Both the position numbers and the translations under genes were made by a program. 64,000 nucleotides of DNA from Leptospira kirschneri serovar Cynopteri str. 3522 CT (GTDB taxonomy: Bacteria > Spirochaetota > Leptospiria > Leptospirales > Leptospiraceae), in the NCBI RefSeq assembly GCF_000243695.2, contig NZ_AHMN02000004.1, positions 248,001 to 312,000 on the forward strand, given 5' to 3'. The notes under the pieces are model-generated. The model saw only the letters and a list, made by a program, of their open reading frames with translations, was not told the DNA's origin and searched no databases. Positions 48,040 to 59,952 of this stretch are shown piece after piece (positions within the stretch are counted from its first letter, which is position 1; each line of letters starts with the position of its first letter).

Positions 48040-49170
48040 ATGATTTTGGGAATTGATGCTTCAAATATTTATAGTGGAGGAGGAGTGGCTCATCTAGTTG
48101 AAGTTTTAAGAGCGGCTGATCCGACTTATTACGGTTTTGAAAAAGTGATAGTATGGGGCGGAGAAAAAATCTTAAACAAATTAGAAAATCGAAATTGGTT
48201 AAAAAAAAGTCATGAGTCTTTTTTGGATAAATCCCTTCTTTGGAGGATTTATTGGCAGAAATTTATACTTAGAAAAAAAGCAAAGGACTGTGATTTATTA
48301 TTTATACCCGGTGGATATTATTTAGGAAATTTTAGACCTTTTGTTACTATTAATCAAAATCTTCTACCTTTTGAATGGAAAGAGATGAAACGTTATGGGC
48401 TATCTTGGCAGTTTATTCGAAATGTAATTCTTTATTTTTTACAATCTGCAACTTTTCGAAAGGCGAATGGTATTATTTTTCTAACAAGATATGCAAAGGA
48501 TTTAGTACAAAAAATCATTAAGAAATCTTTACATAGAACTGCAATTATACCTCATGGCATTCATTCCAGGTTTTCGAAAGAAACAAAAAAACAAAAAAAA
48601 GTAAATGAATACACGTTTTCGAAACCTCTTAAAATTTTATATGTTTCAACAGTTGATATGTATAAACATCAATGGAATGTTGCTGAAGCTGTTTCTATCT
48701 TACATGATTTAAAACTTCCCGTTTCAATTGAATTTATAGGTTCTGCTTATGAACCAAGTTTAAAACTATTGATCAACAAAATGAATCAATACGATCCCTT
48801 AGGAAAGTATATTTATTATACAGGTCAAATAGCACATGAAAAGCTTCAAAAAAAATATCATTCTGCTGACATTTTCGTTTTTGCTTCTTCTTGTGAAACT
48901 TTTGGACAAATCGTAACGGAAGCAATGGCAGCAGGTTTGCCAATTGCCTGTTCAAACATGTCTTCTATGAAGGAAATTTTGTTGGATAATGCTTTATATT
49001 TTAATCCTGAGGATCCAATTAGTATAGCTGATTCTTTGGGTAAATTGATCGAGTCACCTAATCTAAGAACGAAATTAGCTCGAAATGCATACAAAAGAAG
49101 TAAAATTTATAACTGGAAAAAGACTGCAGATTCCACTTTCAAATTTTTTTATGATGTTTTAAATAGATAA
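48040..49170 (+). CDS. Family 4 glycosyltransferase
   Basis: This 376-residue GT-B retaining transferase starts MILGIDASNIYSGGGVAHL, giving the family's glycine-rich acceptor loop. The nucleotide-sugar side shows KILYVSTVDMYKHQWNVAEA near residue 205 and the E-x7-E motif in SSCETFGQIVTEAMAAGLPI near 287. It adds a hexose or hexosamine to the lipid-linked unit. It lies 25 bases before the FucNAc genes, and GGAG at 49183-49186 begins the next ribosome-binding region, so it is likely transcribed with them. Confidence 0.83.
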   Translation: MILGIDASNIYSGGGVAHLVEVLRAADPTYYGFEKVIVWGGEKILNKLENRNWLKKSHESFLDKSLLWRIYWQKFILRKKAKDCDLLFIPGGYYLGNFRPFVTINQNLLPFEWKEMKRYGLSWQFIRNVILYFLQSATFRKANGIIFLTRYAKDLVQKIIKKSLHRTAIIPHGIHSRFSKETKKQKKVNEYTFSKPLKILYVSTVDMYKHQWNVAEAVSILHDLKLPVSIEFIGSAYEPSLKLLINKMNQYDPLGKYIYYTGQIAHEKLQKKYHSADIFVFASSCETFGQIVTEAMAAGLPIACSNMSSMKEILLDNALYFNPEDPISIADSLGKLIESPNLRTKLARNAYKRSKIYNWKKTADSTFKFFYDVLNR

Positions 49171-49195
49171 CGAACAAGTAGCGGAGTTGAATTGA

Positions 49196-50230
49196 ATGTT
49201 TAAAAATAAATCTCTTTTAATAACCGGTGGAACGGGCTCTTTTGGAAAAGCAGTTTTAGATCGATTTTTAAATAGTGATATTAGAGAAATTAGAATTTTT
49301 AGCAGAGACGAAAAGAAACAAGATGATTTAAGAAAGAAACACAATAATTCTAAACTAAAATTTTTTATCGGAGACGTTAGAGACTTGGATTCAGTTCGAA
49401 GTGCTTTTCGAGGAGTTGAGTATGTTTTTCATGCTGCTGCTCTAAAACAAGTTCCTTCTTGTGAATTTTTTCCTTTAGAAGCGGTTAAAACAAATGTATT
49501 AGGAACTGAAAACGTAATTGAAGCGGCTATTCAATGTAATGTCAAAAAAGTAGTTTGTTTGAGCACTGACAAAGCGGTTTACCCTATTAATGCAATGGGT
49601 ATATCAAAAGCTATGATGGAAAAAGTTATGGTAGCTAAGTCTAGAAGTATCGAAAAATCAGATATGATAGTTTGTGGAACTCGTTACGGAAATGTGATGG
49701 CTTCTAGAGGATCTGTGATTCCTCTTTTTATAGAACAAGTTAAAAATGGAAAACCCATTACTATAACTGATCCGAATATGACACGGTTTATGATGTCTTT
49801 AGAAGATGCGGTGGAACTTGTATTGTATGCATTTCAAAATGGAAATAATGGAGATATTTTTGTACAAAAAGCTCCGGCGGCAACGATTGAGATTTTATCA
49901 AAAGCTTTATTAGAATTACTGAATAAGTCTCGTCACCCTGTTGAGATTATAGGGACTCGTCACGGTGAAAAACTTTATGAGACTCTTCTCAGTCGTGAAG
50001 AAATGGCCAGCGTAGAGGATCTAAAAGATTACTATAGAATTCCGCCCGATCTAAGAGATCTAAATTATGGAAAGTTTATTGATCAGGGGGAAAAAAGGAT
50101 TTCTACATTAGAAGATTATAATTCTCATAATACTAAAAGATTAAATCTAGAAGAAATGAAGGATATGTTGTTAAAGTTACAATTCATTAGAAATGTGATA
50201 GAAGGAAAGCCAGCAGAAATAATTGATTAA
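49196..50230 (+). CDS. fnlA: UDP-GlcNAc 4,6-dehydratase/5-epimerase (FnlA/CapE/WbjB type)
   Basis: This 344-residue extended SDR opens with LLITGGTGSFGKAVLDRF, has FHAAALKQVPSCEFFP near residue 80 and the catalytic segment LSTDKAVYPINAMGISKAMM near 122, where Met replaces the usual active-site Tyr, as in CapE and FnlA. It converts UDP-GlcNAc to a 4-keto-6-deoxy sugar with C-5 inversion, the first step to UDP-L-FucNAc. Homologues of the second and third steps follow at 50237 and 51340, so I assign it to this pathway and not to PseB. Confidence 0.88.
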   Translation: MFKNKSLLITGGTGSFGKAVLDRFLNSDIREIRIFSRDEKKQDDLRKKHNNSKLKFFIGDVRDLDSVRSAFRGVEYVFHAAALKQVPSCEFFPLEAVKTNVLGTENVIEAAIQCNVKKVVCLSTDKAVYPINAMGISKAMMEKVMVAKSRSIEKSDMIVCGTRYGNVMASRGSVIPLFIEQVKNGKPITITDPNMTRFMMSLEDAVELVLYAFQNGNNGDIFVQKAPAATIEILSKALLELLNKSRHPVEIIGTRHGEKLYETLLSREEMASVEDLKDYYRIPPDLRDLNYGKFIDQGEKRISTLEDYNSHNTKRLNLEEMKDMLLKLQFIRNVIEGKPAEIID

Positions 50231-50236
50231 CTTATT

Positions 50237-51343
50237 ATGAATATTTTAATAACGGGTGCAAATGGTTTTATTGGAAAAAATCTAACTCTTCAGCTAAAGG
50301 AGAGAAAGGAATTTAAAATATTTTCTTATGTCAAGGAATCTGCTGAAGAGGAATTGTCCCAATTTATTTCTGAGGTAGATTTTATTTTTCACCTGGCCGG
50401 AGTAAATCGCCCTAAAGAAACCCTGGAATTTAAAAAAGTAAACACGGATTTAACCGAATCTATTTGCAATTTATTAAAAGAAAAAAATAAAAAAATACCT
50501 ATTCTTTTTTCGTCTTCGATTCAGGCGACACTGGGCAACGAATATGGTAAAAGTAAATTAGAAGCTGAAGGTATTTTAAACCGTTTACAATCTGAAAATG
50601 GAAATCCTGTTTTTATTTTCCGTTTACCGAACGTCTTTGGGAAATGGTGTTTGCCTAATTACAATTCTGTAATTGCTACGTTCTGTTATAATATTGTCAG
50701 AGATTTACCTGTAAAAATTAACGATCCGAATACAAATATAGTTTTAGCTTATATCGATGATGTAGTAGATAAGTTTATTAGTATTATAAAAAATCCCTCC
50801 CAAAATTTTAATCAGAATCTTATTACTTATAAAATAACTTTAGGTGAACTCTATAAAATATTACAATCTTTTAAACAAAGCCGTAAAGATTTAACAATTC
50901 CTAATGTAGGAACTGGTTTAATACGCGCTTTATACGCTACATTTACTAGTTATTTAAACACCGATTCCTTTTCATATTCCATTCCCCAGTATAAAGATCA
51001 AAGAGGCGTATTTGTAGAAATGCTTAAGACTCAAGACGCGGGACAATTTTCTTTTTTTACGGCTCACCCCGGTGTAACACGAGGGGAGCATTATCATCAT
51101 AGTAAAATTGAGAAATTTCTTGTTATTACCGGAAAAGCAAAATTTCGTTTTAGGCATATTCTAACAAATGAATATTTTGAGACTTTTACGGAAGGAGATA
51201 TTCCGCAGATTGTAGAATCTATACCGGGATGGACGCACGATATTACTAATGTCGGTCAGGAGAAAATGGTCGTAATGCTTTGGGCCAGTGAAATTTTCGA
51301 TAAATCTAAACCCGACACATATTCCTGTAAAATTGATTTATGA
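50237..51343 (+). CDS. fnlB: UDP-FucNAc pathway epimerase/reductase with cupin domain (FnlB/CapF/WbjC type)
   Basis: This 368-residue bifunctional protein has an N-terminal SDR domain with ILITGANGFIGKNLTLQL at residue 3, FHLAGVNRPKE near 52 and YGKSKLEAEG near 103. A C-terminal cupin of about 110 residues starts near 250 (KDQRGVFVEMLKTQDAGQFS, HPGVTRGEHYHHSKIEKF, HDITNVGQEKMVVMLWASE). CapF and WbjC have exactly this layout: the cupin catalyses C-3 epimerisation and the SDR reduces C-4. It starts 6 bases after fnlA and overlaps fnlC by ATGA. Confidence 0.9.
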   Translation: MNILITGANGFIGKNLTLQLKERKEFKIFSYVKESAEEELSQFISEVDFIFHLAGVNRPKETLEFKKVNTDLTESICNLLKEKNKKIPILFSSSIQATLGNEYGKSKLEAEGILNRLQSENGNPVFIFRLPNVFGKWCLPNYNSVIATFCYNIVRDLPVKINDPNTNIVLAYIDDVVDKFISIIKNPSQNFNQNLITYKITLGELYKILQSFKQSRKDLTIPNVGTGLIRALYATFTSYLNTDSFSYSIPQYKDQRGVFVEMLKTQDAGQFSFFTAHPGVTRGEHYHHSKIEKFLVITGKAKFRFRHILTNEYFETFTEGDIPQIVESIPGWTHDITNVGQEKMVVMLWASEIFDKSKPDTYSCKIDL

Positions 51344-52470
51344 AAAAATTAAAAGTTTCCACAATTATAGGCACAAGACCGGAAATCATTCGTCTATCTA
51401 GGGTCCTTGCGAAACTAGATCAATATTGTGATCATATCATGATTCATACCGGTCAAAATTATGATTATGAGCTTAATGAGATCTTTTTTAATGATTTGGA
51501 AATTAGAAAACCAGATCATTTTTTAAATGCCGCCGGTGCTTCGGGAGCGGCAACTATCGGGAACGTAATCATTAAAGTGGATGAGTTGCTTGCTCAAATT
51601 CAACCAGACGCTGTTTTGGTTTTAGGAGACACTAACAGTTGTATGGCGGTAATTCCCGCCAAAAGAAGAAAGATACCTATTTTTCACATGGAAGCTGGGA
51701 ACCGCTGTTTCGACCAACGTGTTCCTGAGGAAATCAACAGACGAATCGTTGATCATACCGCCGATATTAATTTAACTTATAGTAGCATTGCTAGGGAATA
51801 TCTTTTAAGAGAAGGTTTACCCTCCGATATGGTGATTAAGACTGGAAGTCCTATGTTTGAAGTTCTAAATTATTATTTGGAAGAAATTAATAAATCAGAT
51901 ATTTTAGAGAAATTGAAAGTTTCAGAAGGAAAGTATTTTGTCGTAAGTGCACATAGAGAAGAAAACATAGATTCGGATAAAAATTTTGCCAAGTTGGTAG
52001 ATGTTATCAATACAATAGCTGAAGTATTTAAATTTCCGGTCATTATTTCTACTCATCCTAGAACTCAAAAAAAAATCAATATGTCGAATGCTTCCTTTAA
52101 TCCGTTGGTTCAACTTTTAAAACCTTTAGGTTTTAAAGATTATAATAAACTACAGTTATCTGCCAAGGCGGTCCTTTCCGATAGCGGAACTATTACAGAA
52201 GAGTCTTCTATACTCAATTTCCCGGCTTTAAATATTCGAGAAGCGCATGAAAGGCCAGAAGGAATGGAAGAGGCAAGTGTAATGATGGTTGGTTTGGAAA
52301 AAGAAAGAATATTACAAGCTCTCCAAATTTTAGAAAAACAACCTAAAGGTGAAAGAAAACTTTTACGCAATGTTAGCGATTACAGTATGCCGAATGTTTC
52401 TGAAAAAGTCGTTCGGATCATTCATAGTTATACAGATTATGTGAATCGAGTTATCTGGAAAAAGTATTAG
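51340..52470 (+). CDS. fnlC: UDP-FucNAc-forming 2-epimerase (FnlC/CapG/WbjD type)
   Basis: This 376-residue non-hydrolysing UDP-N-acetylhexosamine 2-epimerase has STIIGTRPEIIRLSRV at residue 6, HTGQNYDYELNEIFF near 35, VLGDTNSCMAVIPA near 92, HMEAGNRCFDQRVPEE near 112 and LSDSGTITEESSIL near 278. The GNRCFD variant (GLRT in WecB) is that of WbjD/CapG. It makes UDP-L-FucNAc by C-2 inversion, completing the set with the two genes before it, with which it is translationally coupled. Confidence 0.9.
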   Translation: MKKLKVSTIIGTRPEIIRLSRVLAKLDQYCDHIMIHTGQNYDYELNEIFFNDLEIRKPDHFLNAAGASGAATIGNVIIKVDELLAQIQPDAVLVLGDTNSCMAVIPAKRRKIPIFHMEAGNRCFDQRVPEEINRRIVDHTADINLTYSSIAREYLLREGLPSDMVIKTGSPMFEVLNYYLEEINKSDILEKLKVSEGKYFVVSAHREENIDSDKNFAKLVDVINTIAEVFKFPVIISTHPRTQKKINMSNASFNPLVQLLKPLGFKDYNKLQLSAKAVLSDSGTITEESSILNFPALNIREAHERPEGMEEASVMMVGLEKERILQALQILEKQPKGERKLLRNVSDYSMPNVSEKVVRIIHSYTDYVNRVIWKKY

Positions 52471-52479
52471 GATATTATT

Positions 52480-53667
52480 TTGAAAATTTGTATCATCGTC
52501 GACGATTACCTTCCTAAAAGTACAAAAGTCGCTGCTAAGATGATGCATGAATTGGCGGTGAAATTAAAGGAGAAAGAAAACGAGATAACAATTATTACGC
52601 CTGGAGTCGATTTAAAGCAAAATTATAAAAAAGATACTTTAGACGGAGTTACTATTTTACAATTTTCATCGGGTAAAATTAAAAATGTTTCAAAGCTGAA
52701 ACGTCTTATCAACGAATTCATACTTTCCAGAAGGGCTTGGAAATATCTAAAAAAATATTTTATCCAAAACCATCATGATCTAATCATTTACTACTCTCCT
52801 TCTATTTTTTGGGGAAGTCTAGTTTTTCGCTTAAAAAATCTATGGAAAGCCCCTTCTTACCTGATTTTAAGAGATTTCTTTCCCCAATGGATTATTGACA
52901 ATGGAATGATCCGTGAAAAGTCTTTGATCGCATGTTTTTTTAAATATTATGAAAAACTAAATTATAGAGCAGCAGATCAAATAGGGATACAATCTCCTGC
53001 AAATATAGAATGGTTTTCTAAGAAATTTCCTGAATTTAAAAATATTGAACTTCTATATAATTGGGCTACCGATTCTCCCGTTTTAAATAAGAACAACTTT
53101 TATCGCAAAAAGTTAAATTTAGAAGGGAAGACTGTTTTTTTCTATGGCGGAAATATAGGTAAAGCTCAAGATATGATGAATATAGTCCGTTTGGCTGAAA
53201 AAATGAAAACCTACACGGATGTTGTATTCTTGTTAGTTGGAGCAGGGGACGAAGTTGAATTAGTTAAAACGTCAATACAAGATTTACAATTGAATAATAT
53301 GATTCTCTTGGATCCTGTATCTCAAGAGGAGTTTAAACTCATGTTAGCCGAGTTTGATATTGGGCTTTTTACTTTACACTTTGATCATAAAACGCATAAT
53401 TTTCCAGGTAAAATTTTAGGATATATGGTTCAGGAAAAGCCGATTCTAGGTGCCGTAAATCCTGGAAATGATCTTAAGAATATATTAGAGGATTCTCAAT
53501 CTGGTTTGGTCACGATTGCAGGTGATGTTGAAAAATTTTATAAAAATGCACTTGTATTGTTAGATGATAAGATTAGAAAACAAATGGGTAGAAATGCAAA
53601 TTTACTTCTTAAGAGTAAATTTTCCGTTGATAATGCTGCGGAGACAGTTTTAAAAATTCTTTCCTAA
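52480..53667 (+). CDS. wbuB: WbuB-like L-FucNAc glycosyltransferase (GT4)
   Basis: This 395-residue GT4-type transferase starts with CIIVDDYLPKSTKVAAKMMH, followed by ILRDFFPQWIIDNGMI near residue 128, VFFYGGNIGKAQDMMNIV near 215, LLVGAGDEVELVK near 250 and FPGKILGYMVQEKPILGAV near 310. The order fnlA-fnlB-fnlC-wbuB is that of E. coli O26-type loci, where WbuB transfers L-FucNAc. The start is TTG 52480, with AGGA at 52469-52472 before it. Confidence 0.8.
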   Translation: MKICIIVDDYLPKSTKVAAKMMHELAVKLKEKENEITIITPGVDLKQNYKKDTLDGVTILQFSSGKIKNVSKLKRLINEFILSRRAWKYLKKYFIQNHHDLIIYYSPSIFWGSLVFRLKNLWKAPSYLILRDFFPQWIIDNGMIREKSLIACFFKYYEKLNYRAADQIGIQSPANIEWFSKKFPEFKNIELLYNWATDSPVLNKNNFYRKKLNLEGKTVFFYGGNIGKAQDMMNIVRLAEKMKTYTDVVFLLVGAGDEVELVKTSIQDLQLNNMILLDPVSQEEFKLMLAEFDIGLFTLHFDHKTHNFPGKILGYMVQEKPILGAVNPGNDLKNILEDSQSGLVTIAGDVEKFYKNALVLLDDKIRKQMGRNANLLLKSKFSVDNAAETVLKILS

Positions 53668-53670
53668 TTT

Positions 53671-54936
53671 ATGTACGTTCGAAGGCATTCTAGAATTCAT
53701 GAACAAATACTTTTAAGTACACTCTTTCAATTAACCGCTGGTAGTTTATTCGTTTCTTGTACTACTATAGTTCCGTTATGGGGGTTCGACTTTTGGGATC
53801 GTATAGATAAAAATAGCTTCAATTCGGCGATGGGAGTTTTAATCGCTTTTAATATTACTTTTATTTCCTTAAGAAGATTATTAAAATATCCTGGGGCTCA
53901 ATCCTCTGCTTACATTTTACCAACGACAGCAATCGTATTCGGGATTCTAGTTGCATTCAATTTAATGAATCGAGCTGAATATAGTATTCAGGTAATTCTG
54001 TTCGGTTTTATTACTACATTAACTTGGTGTTATATAGGATATTTTATAGGACATCGGTACCGTTTGCAAAGATTTGCATTAGTTCCATTTGGAGAAGCTT
54101 TGGAGTTTAGAGAAACCCATGGAACTCAGTTTGTTTTTTTGCAAAAACCTGATTTGGGAAAAGAAAGATTTGATGCAGTAGTGGCGGATCTACGTGCAAA
54201 AAATTTGACTCCTGAATGGGAAAAGTTTTTAGCAAGATGTACTTTATCCAGAGTACCTGTTTATCATACTAAACAAATTATAGAATCATTAACCGGAAGG
54301 GTGAAAATTGCTTATCTTTCTGAAAACGAATTCGGTTCTTTATTACCTTCTAAATTTTATGAAACAGTAAAACGTTTTATAGATTTTATAGCTGCCTTGT
54401 TCGTTTTTCCAATTTTTTTTCCTTTTATGCTTTTAATAGCGATACTTATCCGTTTGGAAAGTAAAGGAAAGGTTATATTTTCTCAGAAAAGAATGGGGTA
54501 TCGCGGAAGGATATTTACTCTTTATAAATTTAGAACGATGTATGTTGAAAAAAAAGGAAAAGGATTTACTCAAGGGGAAAATGATCTAAGAATTACTAAA
54601 ATCGGGAAAGTATTGCGAAAATATCGACTTGATGAAACATTACAGATTTTTAATGTCCTAAAAGGAGATATGAGTTTTATAGGACCTAGGCCCGAGTCCA
54701 TGGAACTTTCAGAATGGTATGAAAAGGATGTTCCTTTTTTTGCTTATCGACATGTTGTTAGACCTGGTATATCCGGTTGGGCGCAGGTAGAACAGGGTTA
54801 CGCCGCTGAAGTGGACGGAATGAAAGTAAAGTTAGAATACGATTTTTATTATATAAAGAATTTTTCATTTTGGTTAGATATGTTGATTACTTTTAAAACC
54901 GTCAAAACGATCTTGACCGGCTTTGGGGCGCGATAA
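53671..54936 (+). CDS. Initiating polyprenyl-phosphate sugar-1-phosphate transferase (WbaP-like)
   Basis: This 421-residue integral membrane enzyme has about four N-terminal membrane helices (residues 10-135), a soluble segment, a further helix (DFIAALFVFPIFFPFMLLIA near 245) and the sugar-transferase domain. That domain carries VIFSQKRMGYRGRIFTLYKF near 270, KIGKVLRKYRLDETLQIFNV near 310 and MSFIGPRPESMELSEWYE near 333. It transfers a sugar-1-phosphate from a UDP-sugar to undecaprenyl phosphate and starts the repeat unit. Whether it uses hexose or hexosamine is not determined; position after the FucNAc genes suggests an N-acetylhexosamine. Confidence 0.87.
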   Translation: MYVRRHSRIHEQILLSTLFQLTAGSLFVSCTTIVPLWGFDFWDRIDKNSFNSAMGVLIAFNITFISLRRLLKYPGAQSSAYILPTTAIVFGILVAFNLMNRAEYSIQVILFGFITTLTWCYIGYFIGHRYRLQRFALVPFGEALEFRETHGTQFVFLQKPDLGKERFDAVVADLRAKNLTPEWEKFLARCTLSRVPVYHTKQIIESLTGRVKIAYLSENEFGSLLPSKFYETVKRFIDFIAALFVFPIFFPFMLLIAILIRLESKGKVIFSQKRMGYRGRIFTLYKFRTMYVEKKGKGFTQGENDLRITKIGKVLRKYRLDETLQIFNVLKGDMSFIGPRPESMELSEWYEKDVPFFAYRHVVRPGISGWAQVEQGYAAEVDGMKVKLEYDFYYIKNFSFWLDMLITFKTVKTILTGFGAR

Positions 54937-55007
54937 AAAATTTAACGCATGTTAAATCCATTCGATCTTAAAAAAGTATTCTACTTTATGAAATTGAGAA
55001 AAAATTT

Positions 55008-56252
55008 ATGAGCGCTCGCTTCTCATTAAAAAGTGCATCAGTTATAGCAGATTATTTATTTAAATTTCGAGTTTTTTCTCTTCCAGTTATTTGCTGGATT
55101 TGTGCGATTTTAATAGGTTTTGGAACTATAAATGGGCGCCTTTCTTTGTTTGTTATAGGACTGTCTTTTATAATCAGTGTTTTATTATTAAAAAATACCA
55201 AGTGGAATTTCTCTTCAACTTTCTCTCTGTTATTAGTTGTTTCTTTCTTGTTAACGTATTACTTTTTTTATAAAACTCCAAACATGCCTCAACATTTGGA
55301 TGGTAAGTTAAATCCTATACTTTACGTGTTTAAGGCGTTCCCAGCTCTATTTTCATTTTTTATTATTTTTGCACTTCCGAGTTTAAAACAAAAAAAGTTT
55401 TTTTTTATAGGAATTGCTTTAGGAATGTTTGTGTTTGCGATCATCAATTCCATCGCGACCTTAGTTTATTTGGAACCTCCTTATTATGGAAAAGCATACC
55501 ACTTTTTTTATAAAATGGAATATAATTCGCCTGGGATTACCATCCTAGCCAGTATGCTCCCTATCGCTCTTTTTTGTCTGAACGGTTATCTTTTGGAAGT
55601 AGATAAAAAACTAAAATGGCAAAACGTTTTTTTTATATTCGTTTTTCTGATTAGTCTTTCTATTTCATTTCTATTTAGTGCACGAACCTTTTTTTTTCTG
55701 ATCATTGCAAATATAATCGTATTGGTTTTGGTTCGATTGTGGAAAATTTATTCGATTCCTAACAGAAGTGTATATTATAAATTTATCATTGGATTTTTAA
55801 TTCTGTTGGTTTCGGGTTCTTCTATTTATTTTTTCTTAAAAAAAACATATATCGGCCAGAGAATTATGACCGGAATTTATTCCGAAAAATTGAATCACCA
55901 TGTTGATTATTGGAAAACGGTTAAAAAAGATTTTTTTATATATCCTAAGATTACAATTGGATCTGAATATACTTTTTGGTATCATAATGTCTTTTTCGAT
56001 TCCCATAAAACTTCTGGTCCTGTCACCGCTTTGATATTGTATGTTTATTCTTTTTTTATTTTTATAATCGCATTAAAAAATTCTTTAAAAAAAGATCATA
56101 GATCGTTCCGGTATTTTCATTTCTATATTTGTTTTATTCCTTATTTAATGACTACAATACCTTGGGAATCCTCAGAATCTCAAATGATGGTATTGTTTAC
56201 AGGTTTGGGAGCACTAATCACTACAGTAGATGATAAAGCTTCTAAAATTTAA
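55008..56252 (+). CDS. O-antigen polymerase/ligase-like membrane protein (Wzy/WaaL)
   Basis: This 414-residue polytopic protein has about ten hydrophobic segments and a large loop in the second half (KTYIGQRIMTGIYSEKLNHH through SEYTFWYHNVFFDSHKTSGP, residues 285-345). The loop contains YWKTVKKDFFIYPKITIGS and YHNVFFDSHK, like the H-N-x-F/Y loop of Wzy/WaaL proteins. It would polymerise repeat units, or ligate polymer to lipid A-core, on the periplasmic side. Placed between the initiating transferase and Wzx, polymerase is the likelier role. With the genes at 45788 and 47561 broken, it may be the only working polymerase in the window. Confidence 0.75.
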   Translation: MSARFSLKSASVIADYLFKFRVFSLPVICWICAILIGFGTINGRLSLFVIGLSFIISVLLLKNTKWNFSSTFSLLLVVSFLLTYYFFYKTPNMPQHLDGKLNPILYVFKAFPALFSFFIIFALPSLKQKKFFFIGIALGMFVFAIINSIATLVYLEPPYYGKAYHFFYKMEYNSPGITILASMLPIALFCLNGYLLEVDKKLKWQNVFFIFVFLISLSISFLFSARTFFFLIIANIIVLVLVRLWKIYSIPNRSVYYKFIIGFLILLVSGSSIYFFLKKTYIGQRIMTGIYSEKLNHHVDYWKTVKKDFFIYPKITIGSEYTFWYHNVFFDSHKTSGPVTALILYVYSFFIFIIALKNSLKKDHRSFRYFHFYICFIPYLMTTIPWESSESQMMVLFTGLGALITTVDDKASKI

Positions 56253-56383
56253 AAATCTGTTTCAAAAACCATAAAATAAACTAAATTCTAAAAATAGAAT
56301 GTAGTTTTCGTTTTTGCGAAAGTTTTACAACGAACTTTTCTATTAAATAAAAATGTTAATTTGAAAAAATAAAACCTAAGCTT

Positions 56384-57733
<1,350 letters not shown>

Positions 57734-57736
57734 AAA

Positions 57737-58678
57737 ATGGTATTAGCGCCGATTGCACTTTTTGTTTATAATAGACCGGAACATACAAGAAGAACGATCG
57801 ATTCTTTATCAAACAACGATTATGCGGAACAGTCTGAATTATTTGTATTTTGTGATGGGCCTAAGCCTAATACAAATATGGACAAGATCAGAGAAGTCAG
57901 ATCGATTGTCAAAAAAGCGGCTGGTTTTAAAAACGTTATCGTTTATGAAAAAGAAGTCAATGTAGGTTTAGCAAAATCCATTATATCTGGAGTGACTGAA
58001 CTAGTAACAAAACATGGCAAAATTATCGTTTTAGAAGACGATATGGTAACCTCGAAATATTTTTTGACTTATTTAAATCATGGATTAGAATATTATAAGA
58101 ATTTAAATCGAGTTGTTTCCATACACGCCTATCGGCTTCCGTTTACCGCAAAAACTCCCGAGACGTATTTTTTAAGAGGCGCCGATTGTTGGGGTTGGGC
58201 GACTTGGAAAAGGGGCTGGGATCTATTTGAAGTCGATGGACAAAAACTTCTAAATAAACTAGTTTCAGAAAAACTAATTTATCAATTTGATATGCAAGGA
58301 TCTTATCCTTATACTCAAATGTTAAAAGATCAAATTGCGGGTAAAAACGATTCCTGGGCCATACGATGGTATGCTTCCACCTTTTTACAAAATAAATTAA
58401 CGTTGTATCCTGCGAGATCCTTAGTGTTTAACATTGGATTGGATTCTTCCGGAACACATTGTGAGGTTACAGACGAGTATGACGTAGACTTGAGTTCAAC
58501 ACCGATTCGGATTGAAACGATTCAAATCGAAGAGAATGTTTTCGTTAGAAATTTATATAGAGATTATTTTCGTAAACTCAGTCGATCGGATTTGAAAACT
58601 CGAATTTTTGGTCGATTGAAACAACTTCTAAAACATATGAAAACAAGGATTTGGCCTAGAAAATCTAGTCTGCCGTAA
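57737..58678 (+). CDS. GT-A-fold glycosyltransferase, GT2-like
   Basis: This 313-residue transferase starts APIALFVYNRPEHTRRTIDS, has VFCDGPKPNTNMDKIREV near residue 38 and the metal-binding acidic motif IIVLEDDMVTSKYFLTYL near 95. LRGADCWGWATWKRGWDLFE near 140 and IRWYASTFLQNKLTLYPARS near 200 are features of a group of sugar transferases in bacterial surface-polysaccharide loci. It sits 3 bases after wzx and likely acts late in repeat-unit assembly. Donor unknown. The C-terminal 30 residues are strongly basic. Confidence 0.8.
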   Translation: MVLAPIALFVYNRPEHTRRTIDSLSNNDYAEQSELFVFCDGPKPNTNMDKIREVRSIVKKAAGFKNVIVYEKEVNVGLAKSIISGVTELVTKHGKIIVLEDDMVTSKYFLTYLNHGLEYYKNLNRVVSIHAYRLPFTAKTPETYFLRGADCWGWATWKRGWDLFEVDGQKLLNKLVSEKLIYQFDMQGSYPYTQMLKDQIAGKNDSWAIRWYASTFLQNKLTLYPARSLVFNIGLDSSGTHCEVTDEYDVDLSSTPIRIETIQIEENVFVRNLYRDYFRKLSRSDLKTRIFGRLKQLLKHMKTRIWPRKSSLP

Positions 58679-58986
58679 GATTCAAATTGTTGAATTGAAA
58701 GATATGTTTTAAAGTTTATTTATAGAAATAATATATACAAAAATTAGAATGTATTTTGCTTTTATAAACGACAAAAAATTTTATATAAAGTCTAAAAAAT
58801 AAATATAAAATTCTTTGTAAAATTACTGTATTGGTAATGTCATAAAAATTTGTAGGTCATTGTTTAGAAATTTTAAGAAAAACTTTAAAGATTTGTAAAG
58901 TTTAAAATTAGGATATAAAAAGATCCGATTTCTTAAGAAGTACATTCTGTTCTAAACAATACGAAAGTAAAGTTTCTATATCTACT
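58679..58986 (+). other. Noncoding AT-rich gap
   Basis: These 308 bases have no ORF of merit and no strong inverted repeat. The change from 3-base spacing before it to a long gap suggests a transcription boundary here. Confidence 0.5.
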
Positions 58987-59873
<887 letters not shown>

Positions 59874-59874
<1 letters not shown>

Positions 59875-59952
59875 AGTTGTTAAAAAATTAATTTTCTTTT
59901 GTTAAAACAAATGGATAAACTCGTTTGTAGATATGGACTTTTTCAACAACTC
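59874..59952 (+). repeat. TA-flanked inverted-repeat element (MITE-like), copy 3
   Basis: A 79-bp version runs from GAGTTGTTAAAAAATTAATT to CTTTTTCAACAACTC, flanked by TA at 59872-59873 and 59953-59954. It is about 20 bp shorter than the other copies, with a diverged interior. Its left TA and first G form the stop codon of the gene before it. Confidence 0.8.

Noticed and set aside
49196..50230. Assignment of this dehydratase as PseB
   Set aside because: The INAMGISKAMMEKV segment and the FnlB and FnlC homologues directly after it fit the UDP-FucNAc pathway; PseB has INLYGATK in this place.
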